Positions 1-7,854 of a stretch of 64,000 nucleotides of DNA are shown piece by piece. How positions within the stretch are numbered: the first letter of the stretch is position 1; the number at the start of each line of letters is the position of its first letter. The translations under genes were made by a program, and so were the position numbers. The notes under the pieces are model-generated. The model was not told the DNA's origin, did no database searches, and worked only from the letters and a program-made list of their open reading frames with translations. The DNA is from Luteimicrobium xylanilyticum (GTDB taxonomy: Bacteria; Actinomycetota; Actinomycetes; Actinomycetales; Cellulomonadaceae). The stretch covers positions 3,968,001-4,032,000 of the forward strand of contig NZ_CP045529.1 of the NCBI RefSeq assembly GCF_009429125.1, given 5' to 3'.

Positions 1-608
1 CAGCCCCGATCGGTGCCGCAACCACGTCGCCGACCGAAGTCGAAGCCGGAACCGCTGTCACCCCACTGAGCACGTGCGTCCACACCATCCCTGCGACCAA
101 GACGCTGTCCGTGAAGTGGCAGCAGCAGAAGAAGGGCTACTGGTGCGGGCCGACCACGGTCTCGATGGCCTCGTACTACTTCGGCACCAAGAAGACCCAG
201 GCCCAGGTGGCGTCCTACATCGGCACGACGAAGGCCGGTAGCGACCGGCTCCAGGTCGCCAAGGGGATGAAGTGGGCCAGCGGGTCCCGGAAGATCGGCT
301 ACACGCAGATCGCCGCGCCGAACGCGTCGAAGATCACATCGATCCTGCGGGCTGACATCGGGAAGAACGTCGCTCCGGTTGCCGTCAACACGCACGAGAT
401 CGCGGGCGGGTCGCACTACAACAAGCACCCCAACCGGACGATCGGCCACTTCATCCTCGCGTACGGCTACACGAGCGGTGGACAGACGGCCAAGATCGCG
501 GACCCCGCAGCAGGACTCTCCGGGGGGTACGCAAGCGCCGCCGAGAAGTTCTCCATCTCCGCGTCAACCCTGGCCGGCTTTGTCGACGACCGGGGCGTCG
601 TCGCGTGA
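1..608 (+). CDS. C39-like cysteine peptidase, 5' partial
   Basis: The reading frame is open from the first bases of the window, so the N-terminus (probably with a secretion signal) is missing. The visible part has the layout of the C39-like (Peptidase_C39_2) papain fold: a Cys in GYWCGPTTVSMA (codon 144-146), a His in GHFILAYGY (codon 447-449) and an Asp in IADPAAG (codon 501-503), a plausible catalytic triad. An in-frame GTG at 111 exists, but the preceding residues read as normal coding sequence. The stop overlaps the GTG start of the next gene by four bases, implying co-translation with the lipoprotein. The substrate is unknown; family members cleave peptides or peptidoglycan-linked proteins. 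Confidence 0.7.
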   Translation, partial: APIGAATTSPTEVEAGTAVTPLSTCVHTIPATKTLSVKWQQQKKGYWCGPTTVSMASYYFGTKKTQAQVASYIGTTKAGSDRLQVAKGMKWASGSRKIGYTQIAAPNASKITSILRADIGKNVAPVAVNTHEIAGGSHYNKHPNRTIGHFILAYGYTSGGQTAKIADPAAGLSGGYASAAEKFSISASTLAGFVDDRGVVA

Positions 609-2032
609 GATCGCAGCTCAGGTCCAGCGTGCTGGTGGCCCTCGCGGCCGCCGGCACGCTGGCCCTCGTGACCGGCTGCCACGGTGGCACCCACCCATCC
701 GAGACTGCGGCGACGTCCGCGACCCGTCCGTCGGCGAGCCCGGCCTCGACGGAGCGCGCCGAGCGCCCCGGCACGACGCCTTCTGCGACGCCGTCCGGGA
801 CGACGATCCGGCTCGTCGACGGTGACGGCAGGGACGTACCCGTCACCTGGTACGACATGAAGACCGCCCGCGACGCCGCCCCGTCTAACGACTTCAGCGT
901 CGTCTCAAGACTCCAGACAACCGGCACGTGTACGGACACACTCGCACCCGGCGCCCTCTTTGACGACGGCGCGTGGTTCACCGGAGTCACACCCGGCGCG
1001 GCCTGCTCCTGGCAAGGCGACGGGCCACTGCCCGCGTCCGACCGGGTCGGAGTCGTGCAGGAGGGGTCGACGACGGCACACCTGTGGGCATCGACCGTCA
1101 CGCTCGTGCCTGGCGACCACCACCGGCAGGTGACGCGCTCGACCGTCTCGGGCGACTGGGCGGTGTGGTCCGAGACCGAGAGCACCGACCTGTACTACGA
1201 CAACTGGCGGGTCTTCGCCGCCGACCGCCGCACGGGCAAGCCGCACGTCGTCGCCACGGCGGAGGAGTTCACGGGCGGCAAGAAGCTGCCGTTCTACGAG
1301 GCGACCTACACCATCTACCAGGATCGCGTCTTCTGGAGCACGACCCCAGCATCGGTAGCGGGGACACAGAAGGCCTTCGAACCGGAGGTCGTCTCGAAGG
1401 CGATCTCGGGAAAGGGTGCAATCGACGTCGTGGCGAAGGCCGGCGACCAGCCGGTGACGACTGATAGCGGCGTTGTCGTTCGAACGTCGTCAAAGCTGCG
1501 CGTCAATGACACCGACGACACGGACAGCCCGGACGTTAAGAAGGAGACGATCTCGACGGGCTTCTCACTCGTCACGGCTCACGGGCTCCAGCCCTTGTTG
1601 CGAATCTCACCCACCGGTCCCATCGACCGAGATCAGGAGCCGAGCGCGGTCGCGGCCCACGGGAACACGCTCGCGTTCGCCGTCGGAGATACGGAGTACC
1701 TGTACGACCTAGCCACGGGGACAGCGGTGGGCTTCCGGGGTGCGGGGCACGAGATAGCCGTCCCCGACGCCCGGGAGGGTGACAGCGACGCCGAGAGCGA
1801 GGCGTCGACGATCAACAGTTCCGCGGTGACCGGGTCGTTCGCGACGTGGACGTTCGGCGGCGGCTCAGGGTCGCTCAAGGCGCCCGTCCTGGTGTACGAC
1901 CTCAAGTCCAACACTCTGCGTCGGACGTGGGTCAAGCACAACGGGGGCGACGTGTGGGCCGCCGGCGGCTACGTCGGGTGGCGTTCCATCGGACAAGACA
2001 GCAGCACGACCACGCTCACCGCCTGGCGGTGA
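605..2032 (+). CDS. Putative lipoprotein, unknown function
   Basis: A 475-residue protein with a lipoprotein signal: basic start, hydrophobic stretch and lipobox LVTGC with Cys25 as the likely lipidated residue. A Ser/Thr/Ala/Pro-rich linker follows (about 30-65). The rest has repeated W/Y-rich segments (DWAVWSET, DRVFWSTT, GSFATWTF, GGYVGWRS) spaced like beta-propeller blades, but I do not recognise the family. The GTG start overlaps the upstream peptidase stop as GTGA, which fixes the start and suggests one transcript. It is probably anchored to the outer face of the membrane. A partner role for the peptidase is inference from the overlap only. Confidence 0.65.
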   Translation: MRSQLRSSVLVALAAAGTLALVTGCHGGTHPSETAATSATRPSASPASTERAERPGTTPSATPSGTTIRLVDGDGRDVPVTWYDMKTARDAAPSNDFSVVSRLQTTGTCTDTLAPGALFDDGAWFTGVTPGAACSWQGDGPLPASDRVGVVQEGSTTAHLWASTVTLVPGDHHRQVTRSTVSGDWAVWSETESTDLYYDNWRVFAADRRTGKPHVVATAEEFTGGKKLPFYEATYTIYQDRVFWSTTPASVAGTQKAFEPEVVSKAISGKGAIDVVAKAGDQPVTTDSGVVVRTSSKLRVNDTDDTDSPDVKKETISTGFSLVTAHGLQPLLRISPTGPIDRDQEPSAVAAHGNTLAFAVGDTEYLYDLATGTAVGFRGAGHEIAVPDAREGDSDAESEASTINSSAVTGSFATWTFGGGSGSLKAPVLVYDLKSNTLRRTWVKHNGGDVWAAGGYVGWRSIGQDSSTTTLTAWR

Positions 2033-2095
2033 CCCGTCGCTGCGCGCGGGGTGGCATTCCGGCCGGCCACCTCGCGTGCACGCCGGGTGCGGGAC

Positions 2096-2920
2096 CTAGG
2101 TGAGGTGGTCGAAGTCCCCGCGCACCCAGCCGGCGTACCGCTCGGCGGACCGCTGCAGGACGCCGTGCCCGTCGGCCGCGATGCGCCCGTGGAAGTTGTG
2201 GTAGATCCGGTCGAACGCGAGCGGCTCGAGCCGGGCCGCGATCCGCTCGACCACCGCTGCGGACAGTGGCAGATAGTTGGGGTAGGACCGCATGAACGTC
2301 ACGGACGCCCGGTCGGCATTGACGAACACGGTGTCGCCCGACAGGAGCGCACCCTTGCCGTCGGCAGTCCCAGCCCAGTGCACGACGCCGCTGCCCGGGA
2401 AGTGCCCGCCGACCTGGTGGAGCGTGAGCCCGGGCACGATCTCCCGCTCCCCCGACCAGGTCTCGATCGCGTCGTCCGGACGCCCGACCCACGACGCGTC
2501 AGCCGCCGCGACGAGCACCGGCACCCCGCCCAGCCGACGGCTCCACTCGACCTGGACGCCGAACATGTGCGGGTGGCTCGCGGCGATCGCGACGACGTCG
2601 CCCAGCGCCCGCACCGCGGCGACCGCCTCGTCGTCGAGGTAGCCGAGCGGGTCCCACAGCAGGTTGCCGTGGGGCGTCACGACGACCTTCGTCTCCTGCC
2701 CGATGCCGACGCCCGGGTCGCCCTGCAGCGCGTGCAGGCCCGGCTCGAGCTCGTCGACGCGCACGTGGCACCCGTCGGCGGCGAGCTCGGCGAGCGTCGT
2801 CCAGGTCTGGCCGGACTCGACGACGTACTGGCGTTCGTCGGCGCAGATCGGGCAGAGCTCGGGGCGGTCGGAGCGCTCGACGCCGCACGTGCGGCAGATC
2901 CAGAAGTCCTCGGAGGTCAT
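2096..2920 (-). CDS. MBL-fold hydrolase with N-terminal zinc ribbon
   Basis: A 274-residue protein. Residues 1-30 form a rubredoxin-like knuckle pair (C9-x2-C12 and C23-x2-C26). A metallo-beta-lactamase fold follows: the first metal motif is degenerate (SHPHMFG instead of HxHxDH), with later GGHFPGSGVVHW, LLSGDTVFV and YHNFHGRI supplying the usual His, Asp and His. The ATG at 2920 is chosen because the zinc ribbon starts right after it; longer frames upstream are antisense to the SDR gene. It converges on the lipoprotein gene. Hydrolase activity is uncertain given the altered first motif; the fold assignment is firm. Confidence 0.75.
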   Translation of the reverse strand: MTSEDFWICRTCGVERSDRPELCPICADERQYVVESGQTWTTLAELAADGCHVRVDELEPGLHALQGDPGVGIGQETKVVVTPHGNLLWDPLGYLDDEAVAAVRALGDVVAIAASHPHMFGVQVEWSRRLGGVPVLVAAADASWVGRPDDAIETWSGEREIVPGLTLHQVGGHFPGSGVVHWAGTADGKGALLSGDTVFVNADRASVTFMRSYPNYLPLSAAVVERIAARLEPLAFDRIYHNFHGRIAADGHGVLQRSAERYAGWVRGDFDHLT

Positions 2921-3095
2921 GGCTCCGATCCTCCCCGGCGCCCCCGACATCCGCCCGCCCGGACGTGACCTGCGGAACAGCCGGGACGCCGTCGTCCGGC
3001 GTACTCTGGAATTGTTGCCGGGGTCGACTGTCGTGGTCCGCCTTCGTCGCGACGGACCTGCGTCCCCGACAGCTCGAGAAGCAGGTGACGCCCCC

Positions 3096-3860
3096 GTGGC
3101 AGAAGCAGCAGGACAGTTCGCAGGCAAGACGGCGCTCGTGACGGGCGGCGCGTCGGGGATCGGCAAGGCGGTCGCGATCGCGCTCGCCGCGAAGGGCGCG
3201 AACGTCGTCGTCGCGGACCTGCGCGAGGACGCCGCGCAGCAGGTCGTCGACGAGATCATCGCCGCGGGCGGCACCGCCGAGGCAGTCGGCGTCGACGTCG
3301 GCAAGGCGGACCAGGTGAAGGCGACGGTCGACGGCGCGGTCACGAAGTACGGCGCCCTCCACCTCGCGTTCAACAACGCGGGCATCGGCGGCCCCACCGG
3401 GCTCCTCGCCGACATCGACGACCTCGACGCCTACCACGCGCTCATGTCGGTCAACCTCGACTCCGTGTTCTACGGCATGAAGTACGAGATCCCGGCCATG
3501 ATCGCGGCGGGCGGCGGCGCGATCGTCAACACGTCGTCGATCCTCGGCCTCGTCGGCGAGGCGACCGCCGTCCCCTACACGGCCGCCAAGCACGCCGTCG
3601 CCGGGCTCACGAAGGCCGCGGCCGCGGGCTACGCGAGCCAGGGCGTGCGCGTGAACTCGGTCCACCCCGGCTACATCGACACCCCGCTGCTGCAGGGCAT
3701 GCCGCGCGAGGCGTACGACGCGCTCGTCTCCAAGCACCCGATCGGGCGCCTCGGGACCGCCGACGAGGTCGCGAACCTGGTGCTCTTCCTCCTGTCGGAC
3801 GAGGCGAGCTTCGTCACCGGCTCGCAGCACGTTGTCGACGGCGGCTACACCGCGGTCTGA
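3096..3860 (+). CDS. SDR-family oxidoreductase
   Basis: A 254-residue classical short-chain dehydrogenase/reductase. The NAD(P)-binding motif TGGASGIG is at residues 16-23, with NNAG further on, a catalytic Ser in NTSSILG, and Y161-x3-K165 (YTAAK). The C-terminal VVDGGYTA ending is typical of the glucose/3-oxoacyl reductase group. The GTG start at 3096 is preceded by a GCAGGTG-type ribosome site; earlier in-frame sequence is antisense to the divergent MBL gene and is not family-like. Substrate cannot be told from sequence. Confidence 0.85.
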   Translation: MAEAAGQFAGKTALVTGGASGIGKAVAIALAAKGANVVVADLREDAAQQVVDEIIAAGGTAEAVGVDVGKADQVKATVDGAVTKYGALHLAFNNAGIGGPTGLLADIDDLDAYHALMSVNLDSVFYGMKYEIPAMIAAGGGAIVNTSSILGLVGEATAVPYTAAKHAVAGLTKAAAAGYASQGVRVNSVHPGYIDTPLLQGMPREAYDALVSKHPIGRLGTADEVANLVLFLLSDEASFVTGSQHVVDGGYTAV

Positions 3861-3884
3861 CAGCGGGCGAACTTCTGGATCTGA

Positions 3885-4050
3885 GAGTCCAGAACGACCC
3901 TCGCCGAGCAGGTCCACGGGCTCGCACTGCCCGGCGGGAAGCTCGCGCCGATCATGAACATGGCGGTCTACGAGCTGCGCGACGGGGAGATCGCCGTCTG
4001 GCGGGACTGCAGCGACCCCGCCTACGGAGCCTCGCTGATGCGGGCCTGGC
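3885..4050 (+). pseudogene. Relic of a SnoaL/limonene-epoxide-hydrolase-like gene
   Basis: The frame gives GLALPGGKLAPIMNMAVYEL then RDGEIAVWRDCSDPAYG, the C-terminal strands of the SnoaL/limonene-1,2-epoxide hydrolase cone fold. An in-frame TGA at 3882-3884 cuts it off upstream, there is no start, and downstream it runs into the antisense of the next gene. Only about 50 of the usual 120-150 residues survive. It lies directly after the SDR gene, with which it may once have formed an operon. The recognition rests on remembered family pattern. Confidence 0.55.
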
Positions 4051-4606
4051 CGCGTCGTCCGCGCTCCCGGCGCAAGCAGAGCCACCGGCCCGCGCCCGCC
4101 GGGAGCGCCCCCGCGACGACGCCCCACACGAGCACTCCGGCCGTGATCGGGTCCACGTCGCCCGGGCGTCCGAGCTGCTCGCGCGCCGCGAGCGCCGTCA
4201 GCACGCCGCCGACGACGGCCCCCGCCACCGCGAAGACGGCCACCGCCACCTTCTCCCGGCGGGCGGGCGCGGCGAACCTGCGGACGACGGACTCCAGCAG
4301 CCACGCCAGCGAGAAGCCGGACAGTGCCGTGACCCCCACGGCGGCGAGCCCTCCGATGAGCCCGAGCATCATCCCGAGACCGGCGAACGTGGTGTCCCCG
4401 GGATCGTCGGCCGTCAGCGCGCCGTCGACGAACGCCGCGAGCATCGTCACCACGACCCACAGCCCGACCTGGACGGCGAGCGCGTACCCCGTCACCCGCC
4501 AGGCGAGCGTCGTGACGGGCGGCGGCGCGTCCGCCGGGGGTTCGCCGTAGCGCTCGACGCGCAGCCCGTCCGGGATCTGCCGCACCGCACCTCCCCCGCT
4601 CGTCAT
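4022..4606 (-). CDS. Multi-pass membrane protein, unknown function
   Basis: A 194-residue protein with four to five predicted membrane segments: around 32-52 (VTGYALAVQVGLWVVVTMLA), 65-88, 92-105, 118-135 and 150-165, then a basic cytoplasmic tail (RRERGRRGQ). The ATG at 4606 is the first start that avoids overlap with the neighbouring transporter. It lies 37 bp downstream of the MFS gene on the same strand and could be co-transcribed. I do not recognise the family. Its 3' end overlaps the epoxide-hydrolase-like relic on the other strand. Confidence 0.6.
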   Translation of the reverse strand: MTSGGGAVRQIPDGLRVERYGEPPADAPPPVTTLAWRVTGYALAVQVGLWVVVTMLAAFVDGALTADDPGDTTFAGLGMMLGLIGGLAAVGVTALSGFSLAWLLESVVRRFAAPARREKVAVAVFAVAGAVVGGVLTALAAREQLGRPGDVDPITAGVLVWGVVAGALPAGAGRWLCLRRERGRRGQARISEAP

Positions 4607-4643
4607 GGACCCCAGTCTGCCGTGGCGCGGAGCCGCGCGGTGC

Positions 4644-5936
4644 TCAGACGCGGACGGTCCGGCCACCGCGCGACCGACCGGTCACCAGCAGCACCACGGT
4701 CGCCACGACCGCGAGCCCGATCGCCACGAGCGCGTAGCCCTGCGCCGTCGCGAGCAGCCCACCGCCGTCCACGACGAGGAAGCCCGCGACCACGGCCGGG
4801 ACGCCCATCGCGACGTACGCGACGACGTAGAGCACGGACAGCAGCCCGGCGCGCTCGTGCTCCGCCGCGAACGGCACGGTGAGGCGGATCCCGCCGGTGA
4901 AGCTCGCCCCGAAGCCGAGGCCCGCGACGACGGTCCCGACGAAGAAGAGCGCGAGCGACCCGGACGAGAGCGCGACGAGCGCGATCCCCAGACCGGCGAC
5001 GAGCGCGGGCATCGCGAGCAGCAGCACGGTCCGCGCGGGGATCGAGCGCACCAGGTAGACGCTCACCGCGCCGCTCCCGGCGAGCGCGAACAGCGACGCC
5101 CCTCCGGTCAGGACTCCCGCCGACGGCGCGAGCAGCCGGACGAGCGACGGGCCGAGCGCCCCGTAGAGCCCGGCGAGCGACCAGCTCGCGACGAGCGCGG
5201 GCACGACCCCGAGCAGGGTGAGGCGCGCGGCGCGCGGCGCGCCGAGCCGTGGCCTGAGCGATGCGAGGGCGCCGGGCCGCGCGGTCGCGAGGGTCTCCGC
5301 CATGAGCAGGATGCCGATGGCCTGCACCACGAACACGCCGATGAGGACGTCGTAGACGAGGTGCGTCGGCTGCGGCAGGTACTGCACGAGGACGCCGGCG
5401 CCGAGGGCGCCCAGCGCCGTGCCGACCGGGGTCGCGACGGCGTTGGCGAGGGTCCCGTGGCGGGCGGACAGGTCGAGCAGCGCCGCCCCGACCGCCCCGG
5501 CGGCCGCCCCGGTCGCGACCCCCTGCACCACCCGGGCGAGCATGAGCTCGTCGACGCCGGCCGCCGTCGTGAAGACGATCATGGCGCCGATCTGCAGCCC
5601 GACGGCACCGAGGAGCACCGGGCGCCGTCCGACGTGGTCCGACAGCCGGCCGGCGACGAGGAGCGCCGCGAGGACCGCGACCGCGTAGATCCCGAAGACG
5701 ACGGTCGTCGTGATGGGCGTGAAGCCCCACTCGGCCTGGTAGGTCGCGTAGAGCGGGGTCGGGGCGCTCGACGACGCGAGGAAGAACACGATCACGGAGA
5801 GCAGCAGGGCGAAGGCCGCGGCGTCGGGCAGACGACGGCGCGAGCGCGCGACGACGGCCCCACCCGGACCGGGGCGGGCGGACGCGAGCGCGCCGGCGGT
5901 CGGGCAGTCCGCGCAGGGCACCTGGGTGTCGAGCAT
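4644..5936 (-). CDS. MFS drug-efflux-type transporter
   Basis: A 430-residue major facilitator protein with 12 hydrophobic segments. The loop 2-3 motif GRLSDHVGRRPVLL (motif A) and the helix-4 RVVQGVATG pattern (motif B) are clear. The N-terminus carries a short cytoplasmic leader with Cys pairs (PCADCP). It is divergent from a TetR regulator; the 88-bp intergenic region holds two copies of a palindrome, so efflux is probably induced by a ligand of that repressor. The substrate is unknown. Confidence 0.85.
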   Translation of the reverse strand: MLDTQVPCADCPTAGALASARPGPGGAVVARSRRRLPDAAAFALLLSVIVFFLASSSAPTPLYATYQAEWGFTPITTTVVFGIYAVAVLAALLVAGRLSDHVGRRPVLLGAVGLQIGAMIVFTTAAGVDELMLARVVQGVATGAAAGAVGAALLDLSARHGTLANAVATPVGTALGALGAGVLVQYLPQPTHLVYDVLIGVFVVQAIGILLMAETLATARPGALASLRPRLGAPRAARLTLLGVVPALVASWSLAGLYGALGPSLVRLLAPSAGVLTGGASLFALAGSGAVSVYLVRSIPARTVLLLAMPALVAGLGIALVALSSGSLALFFVGTVVAGLGFGASFTGGIRLTVPFAAEHERAGLLSVLYVVAYVAMGVPAVVAGFLVVDGGGLLATAQGYALVAIGLAVVATVVLLVTGRSRGGRTVRV

Positions 5937-5966
5937 GTCGTCCTCCGGGTGGTCGATCGGTCAATC

Positions 5967-5980
5967 AGACAGGTCTGTCT
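5967..5980. promoter_or_regulatory. TetR operator, copy 1
   Basis: AGACAG-GT-CTGTCT, a perfect 6-bp inverted repeat with a 2-bp centre, 30 bp upstream of the MFS start. It matches copy 2 at 5997-6010 in both arms. Centres are 30 bp apart, about three helical turns, so two dimers would bind the same face. Confidence 0.75.
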
Positions 5981-5996
5981 GGCGGGCCTTCACACT

Positions 5997-6010
5997 AGAC
6001 AGACCTGTCT
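5997..6010. promoter_or_regulatory. TetR operator, copy 2
   Basis: AGACAG-AC-CTGTCT, 14 bp upstream of the tetR ATG, the same arms as copy 1. Its position next to the tetR start suggests autorepression as well as control of the divergent exporter. Confidence 0.75.
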
Positions 6011-6024
6011 GTTAGAGTCAACAC

Positions 6025-6621
6025 ATGAGCACGACAGCCGCCGCCGGCCCCGGGTCGGCCACCGACCGCCGGACGGTCCGCGAGCGTCTGCTCGACGCCG
6101 CGAACGAGCTGTTCTACGCGGAGGGCGTCCACACGGTCGGCATCGACCGGATCATCGAGCGGGCGGGCGTCGCCAAGGCCTCGCTCTACAGCACGTACGG
6201 CTCGAAGGACGAGCTCGTGCGCGCCTACCTCAGCGGTCGCCACGCCCGCATCCAGGCCCGCATCGAGCGGCACGTCGCCACGCACTCCGACCCGCGCGAG
6301 CGCGTGCTCGCCGTCTTCGACGCCCAGGCCGAGCAGTTCGCCGTCCCCGGTTACCGCGGGTGCGCGTTCGCGGCGGCGGCCGCCGAGTCCGAGCCGGGCA
6401 GCGCCGCGGTCGAGGAGACCGAGGCCTACCGCGCGTGGCTCCTGGGTCTCCTGACCGAGCTCGCCCGGGAGGCCGGGGCGAGCGATGCCGAGTCCCTCGG
6501 CCGCCGTCTGCACATGGTCTACGACGGCGCCGCCCTCGCCGTCCGGATGGACCACGCGCCGACGGCGGGGGACGACGTCCGGGCCGCAGCAGCCACGCTC
6601 CTCGACGCCGCGCTCGCCTGA
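6025..6621 (+). CDS. TetR-family repressor
   Basis: A 198-residue regulator. The N-terminal helix-turn-helix spans about residues 17-65 (RERLLDAANELFYAEGVHTV, IDRIIERAGVAKASLYSTYG, SKDELVRAYL), the standard TetR pattern. The rest is an alpha-helical ligand-binding and dimerisation domain with a Cys in PGYRGCAFA, as in the group often annotated as TetR_C_33-like. Divergent from the MFS exporter, with two operator copies between. It probably represses both genes until an exporter substrate binds; this is inference from layout. Confidence 0.88.
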   Translation: MSTTAAAGPGSATDRRTVRERLLDAANELFYAEGVHTVGIDRIIERAGVAKASLYSTYGSKDELVRAYLSGRHARIQARIERHVATHSDPRERVLAVFDAQAEQFAVPGYRGCAFAAAAAESEPGSAAVEETEAYRAWLLGLLTELAREAGASDAESLGRRLHMVYDGAALAVRMDHAPTAGDDVRAAAATLLDAALA

Positions 6622-6659
6622 GGCTCGCATCGTTTCGACCTGCGTGCCAGAGTGACGAG

Positions 6660-7835
6660 GTGAGCCCTCGCCCGACCGTCACGGAGCCGGCGTCGAGCAT
6701 CCCCGAGGCTGCGGGCGGGATCGTCGCCCTGACGCTCGCGACCTTCGCCGCGATCACCACCGAGATGCTCCCCGTGGGGCTGCTGCCCCAGATCGGGGAC
6801 GCCTTCGACGTCTCCGACGGCGCGGTCGGGCTGCTCGTCACCGTCTACGCGTTCATGGTCGCGGCGCTCGCGCTGCCCCTGACGCTCGGCACCCGTCGCC
6901 TGCCCCGCAAGGGACTCCTCCTGACGACGCTCGCGGCATACACCGTGAGCAACGGCGTCGTGGCCGTGGCCCCCGCGTTCGCGGTCGTCGCAGGCGCCCG
7001 CGCGCTGGGCGGGATCGCGCACGCGCTGTTCTTCTCGCTCAGCATCGGCTACGCGGCGCGCCTCGTCCGACCCCACCTGACCGGCCGGGCCATGGCCCTG
7101 GTCACCGCGGGGGCGTCCGCGGGGTTCGTCCTGGGCGTCCCGCTGTCGACGACGCTCGGCACGGCCCTCGGCTGGCGGCTCGCCTTCGCGGTGCTCGCCG
7201 GGGTGTGCCTCGTGACGACCGCCCTCGTCGCCGCGTACCTGCCGCCCGTCGCGTCGGAGAACGAGCACACGCACCCCGTCGCCGGCCGTCGCCCGCAGCT
7301 CGCCGCAGCCGTCACGACGAACGCCGTCGTCTACCTGGGGCAGTACGTCGTCTACACGTACATCGCGGTGCTGCTGCTCCACACGGGGGTCGCGGAGGAC
7401 GCCGTCGGCGCCGTCCTGCTCGGCGTCGGGGCGCTCGGGCTGCTGGGGCTCTGGTTCAGCGCCGCGCGCCTCGACGTCGCGCCGCGGCAGAGCGCGGTGC
7501 TCGTGCTGGCCGTGCTCACGGCCTCGCTCGTGGCGCTCGCCGTCGCGTTTCCCTCACGCGGCGGCGTGCTCGCGGCGACGGCCGTCTGGGGCGCGTCGTT
7601 CGGGGCGGTCGCGTCCATCTTCCAGACGGCGGCCGTCCGGACCCGGGGCGCCACGCCCGACGTCGCGGGCGCGCTGGTCAACGCGACCGCCAACGTCGGG
7701 ATCGGGGGCGGCGCGGCGCTCGGCGCGCTGGTGCTGCACGTCAGCGGCGTGGGCGCGCTCCCCTGGCTCGGCGCGGGGCTCGTCGCGGCCGGGCTCGTGA
7801 TCGTCCTGGCCGCGCGGCGGACGTTCGCCGCGTGA
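6660..7835 (+). CDS. MFS transporter, DHA1 (AraJ/PbuE-like)
   Basis: A 391-residue, 12-segment major facilitator protein. Near the N-terminus ALTLATFAAITTEMLPVGLL is the signature of the DHA1 sugar/nucleoside efflux group (AraJ, PbuE, SotB). The GTG start at 6660 sits 38 bp after the tetR gene and just before the first helix; open frame further upstream is antisense to other genes. It may be in the same transcript as tetR. The exported substrate is unknown. Confidence 0.82.
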   Translation: MSPRPTVTEPASSIPEAAGGIVALTLATFAAITTEMLPVGLLPQIGDAFDVSDGAVGLLVTVYAFMVAALALPLTLGTRRLPRKGLLLTTLAAYTVSNGVVAVAPAFAVVAGARALGGIAHALFFSLSIGYAARLVRPHLTGRAMALVTAGASAGFVLGVPLSTTLGTALGWRLAFAVLAGVCLVTTALVAAYLPPVASENEHTHPVAGRRPQLAAAVTTNAVVYLGQYVVYTYIAVLLLHTGVAEDAVGAVLLGVGALGLLGLWFSAARLDVAPRQSAVLVLAVLTASLVALAVAFPSRGGVLAATAVWGASFGAVASIFQTAAVRTRGATPDVAGALVNATANVGIGGGAALGALVLHVSGVGALPWLGAGLVAAGLVIVLAARRTFAA

Positions 7836-7854
7836 CCGTCCGGGCCCGCGACCG

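Noticed and set aside
2049-2072. Short hairpin GGTGGC/GCCACC between the lipoprotein and MBL genes as a terminator
   Set aside because: A six-base stem with a ten-base loop is too weak to call.
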